Source of the DNA: Dehalococcoidia bacterium
GTDB taxonomy: Bacteria > Chloroflexota > Dehalococcoidia > Tepidiformales > Tepidiformaceae
DNA length: 38,411 nt
Assembly: GCA_009841435.1 (NCBI GenBank)
Contig: VXLW01000118.1
Coordinates: 1-38,411, forward strand
Direction: 5' to 3'
The translations under genes and the position numbers were made by a program. A model generated the notes under the pieces. The model worked only from the letters and a program-made list of their open reading frames with translations, was not told where the DNA came from and did not search any database. Shown piece after piece: positions 22,460-29,624 of the stretch (the first letter of the stretch is position 1; each line of letters begins with the position of its first letter).

Positions 22460-23125
22460 CTAGCGCCGCGTCAGGAAGCCGGTCCAGCGCTTCGGTGCGT
22501 CGAGGCGCGGCCCTCCGGGCGGGTCGAGGTTGCGCCAGAAGCGCGCCATCAGCGGCTCGTACGCCCGCCACACCAACACCGTGATCCCCCAGAAGATGGC
22601 GCCGCCGACCCAGGCCGCCACGAGGATCCTTCGGATCGCCGTCCCCTCCGTGGGGGAGGTGATGTCGGTCACGACGCCCGTCGCTCCGACCTCGACCCGC
22701 AGGAACAGCCCGCCGTCGTTCACGACGGCGATCTGGGAGATGGCGACGGTCGCCAACGGCACGATGAGCGTCCGCACCAGCCCGAGCGTGAGCGCCACCA
22801 CTGCCGCTACCCGCACGTAGCCGTTGCGGTTGAGGAACCAGAGTAGGGCCAGCAGGTTCAGGGCGCCCGGCGCCGCCAGCAGCAGCCAGGTCCGCCAGAA
22901 GTCGAAGTAGTAGAAGCACTTCTGGGCGATGAACCCGTCGAACTTGCAGAGGTCGTTCTCCGGCAGGCCCAGCGCTTCCGCGCTGTGCTCGCCGCCCGCC
23001 GTGAACAGCAGCAGGGCCGCCAGCGGGGCCGTCGCCAGCGGCGTCACGGTAATCAGCAGGAAGGGCAGCCGTCGCTTCAACCAGCTCCACGCGCGGCGAG
23101 GGCCGGTCGGTTGGTCGTTACGCAT
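22460..23125 (-). CDS. Novel four-helix membrane protein, paralogue 1
   Basis: The 221-residue protein starts at ATG 23125, whose GGAAGGTG ribosome site lies within the end of the upstream gene. The two reading frames overlap by eight bases, so they are translationally coupled. Helices are at about 20-43, 76-98, 103-128 and 164-190. Family marks are TPLATAPLAALLL, YYFDFW, GYVRVAAVVALTLGLVRT, NDGGLFLRV and RFWRNLDPPGGP ... PKRWTGFLTRR. It alone has two cysteines (C60, C70) in the first external loop, which could form a disulfide. It has lost the PH of the PHL motif (here RNL). Most likely works with the HTH-ectodomain protein encoded just upstream. Confidence 0.82.
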   Translation of the reverse strand: MRNDQPTGPRRAWSWLKRRLPFLLITVTPLATAPLAALLLFTAGGEHSAEALGLPENDLCKFDGFIAQKCFYYFDFWRTWLLLAAPGALNLLALLWFLNRNGYVRVAAVVALTLGLVRTLIVPLATVAISQIAVVNDGGLFLRVEVGATGVVTDITSPTEGTAIRRILVAAWVGGAIFWGITVLVWRAYEPLMARFWRNLDPPGGPRLDAPKRWTGFLTRR

Positions 23126-24926
23126 CGTCACCTTCCGAGGGAAGGTTGTGCTCGATGCGGGTCTCGTCAAGGTCGGCCAGCAGGGGAAGCATGCGGTGGG
23201 GTTGGTGCGGAAGGGCCAGCACCACCTCGTTGCTCCCGTCGCCGCCCCACGGCCCAGCGTGCGCCGGAGCCGCCTCCGTTGGGTTCATGCCCATCCAGCG
23301 GCTGGATGCCCGGTCGTAGACATCCGTCCGCCCGAACGCGATCAGCGAAGGGTCATCGGGCGATGGCGCAGCGCCCCGCATGTCCGGGTGCTGGAACCAC
23401 TCGCCAGAAGGCCCCGGCGGCTCGGGAAGCGGCTCCAGCCGCGATCCGTCCCTGCTCACGAAGCTGTACCCCACCCTTCCCCCGATCTTCGTCTGCATCA
23501 CCAGCCCCGAAGAGTCGGCGAGCCAGCGAGCGCCGCCGAGCTCGTCGCCGTAGTTGAGTCTGGCCGACCGGACACGGAAAAGGTTCCGCCCAGTCGTTCC
23601 GTCGATGACAAGCACCGTACTCGTCTCCTCGAAGAGGGGTGGTTCGGTCCCCGGGACCGCCAGCACGCGTTCACCCGCTGCCAGCGACCCGTCCGGGGAG
23701 ACAAATGCGCGGTCCACCCGCACGCGTGTCATCCCCAGATGATCGCCCCCCCAGCCGAGACGCGCCACAAAGGTCGCGAAGATGCCGTACCCCAGCGTAA
23801 GCGGAGGGCGTGTGGGCCAGTAGGAGAACGGCAGCAGGAACGACTCCCCATCGCTCGCCGGCGTTGTCGCGTGGAACAGGATCCGCTGGAGGGTCGACTG
23901 CCGCTGGGGCGAGAACACGCTTGTTACCCATCCCGTGGCCCCGTCCAGCATGAACAGCGAGGGGTACTCCTGTGGCTGCTGGAGCGCCAGGAACACGCGC
24001 CGCCCGATGGGGTCGAAGAAAGGTGGAATAGAGGGGAGGAGCGTCCCTGTGAGCTCGAACTCCGCCCGTTCCTCCAGCTGCCCGTTCGTGAGCACGTACC
24101 GCGCCCGCTTGATCAGGTGCGGCCCCAGCTCCTCTTGCACCACCTCGAAGAGCGCTCCGTAATCGGAGAAGCCGAGCAGCCTCAGGCGATCCTCGGGCCA
24201 CGTCCACGATCGTCCCGTTGTCCGCTCGTGGAGCGCGTTCGTCGTCGCAATGAACCGCCTGCCCGCGCCCGCCTGGTAGACGGGCGGGTCGTTGCCCGGC
24301 TCGGCGACCTGCCAGCCCGTCACGCTCCCTGCTCCTTCGCCCCGCGTCCGCAGGAAGAAGATGCCGTGGTCCTCCGTCAGCGGCTGCCCCGGCTCGAGGG
24401 TCAGCTCCTTGAAGATGCCCGTCGCCGGCTGCAGCGCCGCGAGCGCTGGGGGCACGGGCGTGAGCGTGGGCGGAACCGGGACAGGTCGCGGCGGACGCAC
24501 GACCGTGTCCTCTTCCTCCGTCTCCCGCGTAATCAGGAACGCCCCTCCCGCCGCCAGGCCCGCGACTCCCGCCGCCAACCCCAGGAACGCCCGCCGCGAG
24601 ATTCCCCGGCGCGGCTCCGGGGCGCTCGGCCGCCGCCGCCCCGGCCCGCCGCCACCCCCTCCGGGAGCTCGAAGAGGAGGTCCCTCGCCGCCCCTCGCCT
24701 GTTCCGCTCGCCCGAGGCTCGGCGGCAGCAGGGGCTCGCCGTCCTCCACCTCCCGTCCCGGCGGCACGCCCCGGATGCGCGCGTGCGCATCGGGAACGCT
24801 GATGCCGAGCCGAACCGCGATCTCCGCGACCGGCTTCCCCTCCGCCAGCAACTCCTCGAGCAGCCGCGAGGTCGCGTCCGCGCCCTCCGTCGGGCGGAGA
24901 TCCCTGGGTTGCTCCCCGTCGGCCAT
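23118..24926 (-). CDS. HTH - Tat-like/TM anchor - ectodomain protein (possible membrane-bound regulator)
   Basis: The 602-residue protein has an unusual order of parts. Residues 19-52 look like a small helix-turn-helix (RLLEELLAEGKPVAEIAVRLGI). Residues 53-107 are a Gly/Pro/Arg-rich linker. Residues 110-132 hold SRRAFLG followed by an Ala/Gly/Leu helix, which reads as a twin-arginine-type signal or a single membrane helix. Residues 134-165 are acidic, then Pro-rich. Residues 166-602 are a soluble, beta-rich ectodomain with several Gly-Asp/Trp repeats, possibly propeller-like. The predicted topology is HTH inside, ectodomain outside, as in ToxR/CadC-type regulators. No known family is recognised. 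It overlaps the following membrane gene by eight bases and is preceded by TAGAAT seven bases from ATG, so probably leaderless. Confidence 0.78.
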   Translation of the reverse strand: MADGEQPRDLRPTEGADATSRLLEELLAEGKPVAEIAVRLGISVPDAHARIRGVPPGREVEDGEPLLPPSLGRAEQARGGEGPPLRAPGGGGGGPGRRRPSAPEPRRGISRRAFLGLAAGVAGLAAGGAFLITRETEEEDTVVRPPRPVPVPPTLTPVPPALAALQPATGIFKELTLEPGQPLTEDHGIFFLRTRGEGAGSVTGWQVAEPGNDPPVYQAGAGRRFIATTNALHERTTGRSWTWPEDRLRLLGFSDYGALFEVVQEELGPHLIKRARYVLTNGQLEERAEFELTGTLLPSIPPFFDPIGRRVFLALQQPQEYPSLFMLDGATGWVTSVFSPQRQSTLQRILFHATTPASDGESFLLPFSYWPTRPPLTLGYGIFATFVARLGWGGDHLGMTRVRVDRAFVSPDGSLAAGERVLAVPGTEPPLFEETSTVLVIDGTTGRNLFRVRSARLNYGDELGGARWLADSSGLVMQTKIGGRVGYSFVSRDGSRLEPLPEPPGPSGEWFQHPDMRGAAPSPDDPSLIAFGRTDVYDRASSRWMGMNPTEAAPAHAGPWGGDGSNEVVLALPHQPHRMLPLLADLDETRIEHNLPSEGDDA

Positions 24927-24933
24927 GGGATCG

Positions 24934-24939
24934 ATTCTA
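24934..24939 (-). promoter_or_regulatory. Leaderless -10 box TAGAAT
   Basis: TAGAAT lies seven bases from the ATG of the HTH-ectodomain gene with no ribosome-binding sequence between them. It is probably the promoter of the whole cluster. Confidence 0.58.
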
Positions 24940-24965
24940 GGCGAGCGCAGAGCCGCCCGGCCCGG

Positions 24966-25400
24966 TCACATCGAGAGCTTGCCCCAGTCTCCGCTCAGGT
25001 CCGCGGGCCCGCGGTACAGCGCCTCCAGGCGCCGCGTCTGGATGTACCACTGCCCGTCGATGCGCGTGTACGTATCGAAGTAGCAAAGCGAGTTCATCGT
25101 GCGGCCCGCCTCGCGGTTCAGGAACTCGCCCATGTACCAGCGCCCCGTGGCCGTGTCCCCCGTCACGTCGTCGATGACGCCCGAGTACACGTGCATGTAG
25201 ACGTTCGGGATGCTCGCCATGATTCGCGTCCAGTCGGCCACGACCTCCTCGCGGCCCGTGCGCGTGGTGCTCGTGATCCACTGCCCGTCCGGTGCCCAGG
25301 TCGAGCCCCAGGCCTCCGGGTCGAAGCGGTTGACCGCGTCCACGTAGCGCTCCGCCACCTGTCGCAGGGCGGTGTAGTCCTCAACCGTCGGTGCTCCCAT
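24966..25400 (-). CDS. SnoaL-like (NTF2 fold) protein
   Basis: The 144-residue product is SnoaL-like, the third in this window. Blocks are VEDYTALRQVAERYVDAVNRFDPEAW, the YMHVYSGVIDDVTGDTATGRWYMGEF strand pair and YTRIDGQWYIQTRRLEALY. The Asp and Trp of DPEAWGSTWAPDGQW are typical of the family. The ATG has GAGGAGGAC upstream, and TAGGCT at 25430-25425 is a candidate -10. It is divergent from the dienelactone hydrolase gene. The 39 bases separating it from the HTH-ectodomain gene contain that gene's own promoter, so the two are probably independent units. Confidence 0.86.
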   Translation of the reverse strand: MGAPTVEDYTALRQVAERYVDAVNRFDPEAWGSTWAPDGQWITSTTRTGREEVVADWTRIMASIPNVYMHVYSGVIDDVTGDTATGRWYMGEFLNREAGRTMNSLCYFDTYTRIDGQWYIQTRRLEALYRGPADLSGDWGKLSM

Positions 25401-25424
25401 GTCGTCCTCCTCGCTGGCTCGCGC

Positions 25425-25483
25425 AGCCTACCCGAAACGGACCCCGCCGCGCGCTCCCCACGCGACTCGCCGCGCCGTAGGAT
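25425..25483. promoter_or_regulatory. Divergent -10 boxes, SnoaL-like / dienelactone hydrolase
   Basis: TAGGCT on the minus strand (25430-25425) and TAGGAT on the plus strand (25478-25483) lie 24 and 27 bases from the respective starts, both followed by ribosome-binding sites. They match the recurrent TAnnnT pattern. Confidence 0.45.
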
Positions 25484-25510
25484 TCGCCCCACCACTGCAG
25501 GAGGCTCCCC

Positions 25511-26272
25511 ATGACCGACACCCGCGCCTACGAAGGCCTGATCGCCGAGACCATCACCGTCCAGGGCGATGGCGGCGACTCCATCTACGCTTACTTCGCG
25601 CGGCCCCTGGGCGAAGGGCCGTTCCCCGCGATGCTGCTCCTCCACCACATCCCCGGCTGGGACGAGTGGTACAGGGAGACCGCCCGCCGCTACGCCCACC
25701 ACGGCTACGTCACCATCTGCCCCGACCTTTACTACCGCGACGGCCACGGTGAGCCCGAGGACGTTGCCGCCAAGGTCCGCGCCGAGGGCGGCGCCCCCGA
25801 CGACCGCGTCGTCGGCGATGCCGACGGCTGTATCGCCTACCTCCGCTCCCTCCCCTACGTGACCGGCAAGGTCGGTGTCATGGGCACCTGCTCCGGCGGA
25901 CGCCATTCCTTCCTCGTCGGCTGCCGCTCCAGCGAGGGCGTCGACGCCGTCGTCGACTGCTGGGGCGGGAACGTCGTCATGCCCCCCGAGAATCTCTCGG
26001 AGCGCCAGCCCGTCGCCCCCATCGACTACACCGCCGACCTGGCCGCCCCACTCCTCGGCCTCTTCGGGGAAAACGACTTCAGCCCCACGCCCGATCAGGT
26101 CGCCGAGCACGAGGCCGCCCTCCAGCGCGAGGGGAAGGACTACGAGTTCCACATGTACCCCAACGCGGGGCACGGGTTCTTCTACTACAACTACCCCCAG
26201 GCCTACGCCGCCGAGGCCGCCGTCGACGGTTGGGAGAAGATCTGGGACTTCCTCGGCCGGAAGCTGAGTTAG
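25511..26272 (+). CDS. Dienelactone hydrolase family protein
   Basis: The 253-residue alpha/beta hydrolase has the dienelactone-hydrolase triad: nucleophile C127 in GTCSGG, D189 in GENDFSP and H221 in NAGHGFF. The N-terminal block YAYFARPLGEGPFPAMLLLHHIPGWDEWYRETARRYA is typical. Family members hydrolyse the lactone formed after ring cleavage or related lactones and esters, in the cytoplasm. The cysteine nucleophile supports true dienelactone-type chemistry over a serine esterase. The ATG has AGGAGGCTC upstream. A DUF6295-like gene follows 11 bases later and an MFS exporter after that, so the three may be one operon. Confidence 0.92.
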   Translation: MTDTRAYEGLIAETITVQGDGGDSIYAYFARPLGEGPFPAMLLLHHIPGWDEWYRETARRYAHHGYVTICPDLYYRDGHGEPEDVAAKVRAEGGAPDDRVVGDADGCIAYLRSLPYVTGKVGVMGTCSGGRHSFLVGCRSSEGVDAVVDCWGGNVVMPPENLSERQPVAPIDYTADLAAPLLGLFGENDFSPTPDQVAEHEAALQREGKDYEFHMYPNAGHGFFYYNYPQAYAAEAAVDGWEKIWDFLGRKLS

Positions 26273-26283
26273 GGGAAAACGCC

Positions 26284-26553
26284 ATGTGCACCATGATTGC
26301 GGAGAAGGTCCAGATCGCCGGCAGCGGCAAGTCGCGCGACCGCTGGTTCCCCATCGCCCAGACCTACGTCTCCTTCGACCACCCCTTCCACCTCCAGCGC
26401 GAGCACGCGCTCAACCTCGACTTCGTGAACGAAGAGCTCGGCACCGGCGCTCGCGTCGCCGTCGAGCTCACCCCCGAGGACGCGCGTGAGCTCGCCACCA
26501 CAATCCTGCGCCTTCTCGATGAGGGCGCCGAAGTCGAGGCAGGCCAGCAGTAA
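26284..26553 (+). CDS. DUF6295-like small protein
   Basis: The 89-residue soluble protein begins MCTMIAEKVQIAGSGKSRDRWF and continues with the Val/Tyr strand TYVSFDHPFHLQREHALNLDFVN and ARVAVELTPEDARELATTI. This closely matches my memory of DUF6295, known mostly from actinobacteria, with no function assigned. I chose ATG 26284 because the CTMI motif begins there; upstream in-frame sequence belongs to the end of the previous gene. The ribosome site is weak (GGGG). The next gene begins at or inside its stop codon. The His and Asp residues of FDHPFHL suggest a possible metal site, which is a guess. Confidence 0.78.
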   Translation: MCTMIAEKVQIAGSGKSRDRWFPIAQTYVSFDHPFHLQREHALNLDFVNEELGTGARVAVELTPEDARELATTILRLLDEGAEVEAGQQ

Positions 26554-27812
26554 CGCAGCCGCCCACGGACCAGGTCGAGATCGAGGACGAGGGGCCGCAG
26601 AGCCTGCGGCCCTGGGCCGCCTTCACCTTCCGCGACTACCGCTACCTCTGGGCGGCCGGCCTCGCCACCGTCGTCTCCCGCTGGATGCGCATCCTCGTCA
26701 CCGCCCAGTGGCTCTTCGAGGCCACTGGCTCCCCCGCCCAGCTCGGCCTCATCGGCGCCGTCCAGCTCGTCGTCCAGATTCCCGCCCTCCTCTGGGGAGG
26801 CGCTCTCGCCGACTACATGAACCGCAAGCACCTCGTGGCGGCCGCCCATGCCGTCACGTTCGGGGTGCTGCTCGTGCTGGGGTTCCTCGCCGCCGCCGGC
26901 ACGCTCACGGTCTGGCAGGTCTACATCGCCATCGGCATCACCGCCGCGACCCAGGTCATCTCCCAGCCCGCCGCCGCCGCCCTCACCCCCACCGTCGTCC
27001 CCCGGCGCCACCTCATGCTCGCGATCACCGGCGAGACCGCCACCATGAACGCCGGCTCCATCCTCGCGCCCCTGCTCTTCGCCGGCGTCGCCGAGGGCGT
27101 CGGGCTTACCGCCGCCTTCTTCGTCGCCGCCGGCACCACCGCCCCCGCCGCCCTCCTGCCCCTCCTCATCCGCGCCCGCGGCCAGGTCGAGCAGGTCGCC
27201 GAGGGCTCGACCGTCCGCCGCGTCTGGGAAGGCTTCCTCTTCGTCATCCGCCACCCCATCCTCCCCGGCCTTTTCCTCCTCGATATCGGCATCACCGTCG
27301 TCTCCTTCTACCGCGAGATACTGCCCGTCATCGCCAAGGGTCTCTTCAAGGGCGGCGCGGGCGCAGTTGGCGTGCTCGGCTCGGCGAACAGCGCCGGGGC
27401 GGTGGCCGGCTCCTTCGGCGCGCTCTTCTTCGCCGGCTACCGCTCCAAGGGGATGCTGGTGATCTATGCCTCCCTGGGCTACGCCGTCGTCCTCCTCCTC
27501 TTCTCGAACGTGGCGGCCCTCTGGGCGGGCGCCATCACGATCGCGCTACTCGGCCTCGCCGACGCGGTCACCGTCGCGGTCCGCCAGACGACCGTGCAGC
27601 TCACGACGCCCGACGACATGCGCGGCCGCGCCTCCGCCTTCCTCGTGCTGGCGGCCGTCACCGCGAACAACATCGGTACGCTCTGGGTCGGCCTCTGGTC
27701 GGCCTGGATCGGCGAGCGAGCCACCATGATGCTCGGCGCCTTCCTCGCGTTCGGCGCCACGCTGCTCATCTGGAGGCTCTGGCGGCCCCTCCGCGAGTAC
27801 CGCTACCCCTGA
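26550..27812 (+). CDS. Major facilitator superfamily exporter (EntS/MFS_3 type), start uncertain
   Basis: The product of about 420 residues is a 12-helix MFS transporter of the MFS_3/EntS-like branch, predicted to export a small molecule. Family blocks are FRDYRYLWAAGLATVVSRWM, the loop GGALADYMNRKHLV between helices 2 and 3, and TTVQLTTPDDMRGRASAFLVLAA. An ATG at 26685 would delete the conserved FRDYRYLW start of helix 1. No ATG, GTG or TTG lies further upstream. The frame is open back to 26523, so the start is probably near 26550, where GTA overlaps the TAA of the previous gene; a GTGA overlap changed by one base would explain it. Membership is firm, the start is not. Confidence 0.75.
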   Translation, partial: VTQPPTDQVEIEDEGPQSLRPWAAFTFRDYRYLWAAGLATVVSRWMRILVTAQWLFEATGSPAQLGLIGAVQLVVQIPALLWGGALADYMNRKHLVAAAHAVTFGVLLVLGFLAAAGTLTVWQVYIAIGITAATQVISQPAAAALTPTVVPRRHLMLAITGETATMNAGSILAPLLFAGVAEGVGLTAAFFVAAGTTAPAALLPLLIRARGQVEQVAEGSTVRRVWEGFLFVIRHPILPGLFLLDIGITVVSFYREILPVIAKGLFKGGAGAVGVLGSANSAGAVAGSFGALFFAGYRSKGMLVIYASLGYAVVLLLFSNVAALWAGAITIALLGLADAVTVAVRQTTVQLTTPDDMRGRASAFLVLAAVTANNIGTLWVGLWSAWIGERATMMLGAFLAFGATLLIWRLWRPLREYRYP

Positions 27813-27821
27813 GCTGGACCC

Positions 27822-28535
27822 CTACCGGTAGGGGATGATCTGGGCGTAGTCGACGGCGCTCTCGATCACGCGCGAGTAGGCGTAGTCGACCACCAGCACG
27901 TCCTTCATGATCGGCCCCAGCATCGGCCCCACCACTTCAGTGTGGTACGGATGCGCGGCGTACTCCTCCATCGCCTCGATCGAGTCGACCTCCGCGATGA
28001 ACACCAGATCGAACCGGTCCGTCGCCGAGCCGTAGTACGGCCCCGGCTTCCCCAGGATCCAGCGGCGGATGAACGGCTTCTGCCGCGGGAAGCGATCGAG
28101 CGCGAGCGTGAACTCCTCGATGTCCTCCTCGCTCGCGTCGTCCTTGAAGGCCAGGCAGGTCACGTGCGCGATCGCGACGTTGTCGTCGCCTTCGCGCGGC
28201 GCCTTGTAGGCCACGGCGCTCTGCTGCACGGCCGTGAACTCGAAGTCCACCACCAGCACGTCCTCGATGATCGGCCCCATCAGCGCCGCCGCGTCCATGT
28301 GGAACGGGTGCTTTGCGTAGTCGACCATCGCCGCCGGCGAGTCCACCTCCACCGAGAAGGCGAGGTCGTAGTCTTCGCTCGAGATTGGGTAGTAGTTCCC
28401 GGGCTTCCCCGAGATCCAGCGGCGCAGCCCGGGCTTCTTCGACGGAAACTCGTCGAGCTTGTCCCAGAACTCCTGGATGAGGGCCTCGTCGGCGCCCTCC
28501 TTGAAGCTCATGAAAACGGTGTGGGAGACGCCCAT
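27822..28535 (-). CDS. Tandem Dabb-domain (stress-responsive alpha/beta barrel) protein
   Basis: The 237-residue product contains two copies of the Dabb ferredoxin-like domain fused head to tail, about residues 1-110 and 125-237. The copies share the blocks FPSKKPGLRRWISGKPGNYY and FPRQKPFIRRWILGKPGPYY, HPFHMDAAALMGPIIEDVLVVDFE and HPYHTEVVGPMLGPIMKDVLVVDYA. Dabb proteins usually dimerise from one domain, so the fusion would give an intramolecular barrel. Some relatives catalyse cyclisation or decarboxylation of polyketides; here the role is unknown. ATG 28535 has AAGGAGGATCG upstream. Its open frame extends to 29399 but that is shadow sequence from the plus-strand LLM. Divergent from that LLM. 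Confidence 0.87.
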   Translation of the reverse strand: MGVSHTVFMSFKEGADEALIQEFWDKLDEFPSKKPGLRRWISGKPGNYYPISSEDYDLAFSVEVDSPAAMVDYAKHPFHMDAAALMGPIIEDVLVVDFEFTAVQQSAVAYKAPREGDDNVAIAHVTCLAFKDDASEEDIEEFTLALDRFPRQKPFIRRWILGKPGPYYGSATDRFDLVFIAEVDSIEAMEEYAAHPYHTEVVGPMLGPIMKDVLVVDYAYSRVIESAVDYAQIIPYR

Positions 28536-28592
28536 GGCGATCCTCCTTGCGGCGGACCGCGGCGTGCCCTGGCCCGCCTCGTGATGCCCGCG

Positions 28593-28622
28593 AGCATACG
28601 CCCCTCGGACCCCCTGTAGACT
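28593..28622. promoter_or_regulatory. Divergent -10 boxes, Dabb / LLM
   Basis: TATGCT on the minus strand (28598-28593) and TAGACT on the plus strand (28617-28622) are 18 bases apart and lie 57 and 24 bases from their start codons. Both fit the TAnnnT pattern. The small spacing suggests the two promoters compete for polymerase. Confidence 0.42.
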
Positions 28623-28646
28623 CGCCCCACTCCACAGGAGAACGAC

Positions 28647-29573
28647 ATGCAGATCGGCGCCCAGCTCCACAACAACTCCACCAGCTGGCAGGACATCACC
28701 GCTGTCGCCCGCACCGTCGATGCGGGCCGCTGGTCCAGCCTCTGGGTCTACGACCATTTCTTCCCGCCCGTCCCCAACCTCGGCAACGAGATCCCCACCT
28801 TCGAGGCCTACGCCCTCCTCGCAGGCCTCGCCGCCACCACCGAGCGCGTGCGCCTCGGCACGCTCGTCACCGGCAACACCTACCGCAACCCCGCCCTCGT
28901 CGCGAAGATGATCGCGACCATGGACGACATGAGCGGCGGCCGCATGAACGTCGGCATCGGAGCGGCCTGGTTCGAACGCGAGCACACCGCCTTCGGCTGG
29001 CAGTTCCCCTCCCTCAAGGAGCGCCTCGATCGGCTCGAGGAGGCCGTCCAGGTCATCCGCCTCCTCTTCGACACCGAGGGCCCCGTCACCTTCGAGGGGG
29101 AGTACTACTCTCTCGACGACACCCCCTTCGAGCCAAAGTGCATCCAGCAGCCCCACGCCCCCATCATGGTTGGCGGCGGCGGCGAGAAGCGCACCCTCCG
29201 CACCTGCGCCCGCTACGGCGACATCATGAACGTCGACGGCCCGCCCGACTTCGTCCGCCGCAAGATCGAGGTGCTGGAGCAGCACTGCGCCGACATCGGC
29301 CGCGACCCCGCCGAGATCAAGAAGAGCATCCAGCTCACCTGCGTCCTCCAGGACGACCCAGAGAAGGCGGCCACGTGGCGCGAGCGCTATGGCGGCCACA
29401 TGTCGCCCGAGGAGCGCGAGCGCGACCTCGCCATCGGCTCCGCCGAGCGCATCGTCGAGGTCCTCAAGCGCTACGAGGAGGTGGGCGTCGAGGAGGCCAT
29501 CTTCGCCCGCATGCCCAACAACCCCCGCCTCTACCAGCGCCTCGACGACGAGGTCCTCAGCGCCTTCGCCTGA
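28647..29573 (+). CDS. Luciferase-like F420/FMN-dependent oxidoreductase
   Basis: This 308-residue LLM oxidoreductase is the sixth in the window. Blocks are SLWVYDHFF, LVAKMIATMDDMSGGRMNVGIGAAWFEREHTAFGW and HAPIMVGGGGEKRTLRTCARYGDIMN. The segment VLEQHCADIGRDPAEIKKS is nearly the same as VLEQHCEAVGRDPATIKRS in the LLM at 3709-4641, so these two form a subgroup. The ATG has CAGGAGAAC upstream. It ends 51 bases before the Fic gene, which differs in base composition and starts after its own GAGG site. Substrate unknown. Confidence 0.9.
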   Translation: MQIGAQLHNNSTSWQDITAVARTVDAGRWSSLWVYDHFFPPVPNLGNEIPTFEAYALLAGLAATTERVRLGTLVTGNTYRNPALVAKMIATMDDMSGGRMNVGIGAAWFEREHTAFGWQFPSLKERLDRLEEAVQVIRLLFDTEGPVTFEGEYYSLDDTPFEPKCIQQPHAPIMVGGGGEKRTLRTCARYGDIMNVDGPPDFVRRKIEVLEQHCADIGRDPAEIKKSIQLTCVLQDDPEKAATWRERYGGHMSPEERERDLAIGSAERIVEVLKRYEEVGVEEAIFARMPNNPRLYQRLDDEVLSAFA

Positions 29574-29624
29574 CGCCCCCGATTGCGCAGGCGCGGACAG
29601 GGTGGGAATCTGAGTTGAGGAACG

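Noticed and set aside
26685-27812. MFS transporter starting at the ATG at 26685
   Set aside because: It would remove the conserved start of the first transmembrane helix (FRDYRYLW), which is encoded in frame upstream.
27819-27834. 16-base perfect palindrome CCCCTACCGGTAGGGG between convergent MFS and Dabb genes as a terminator
   Set aside because: It contains the stop of the Dabb gene and has no U-run on either side; only a short 6-base stem could form.
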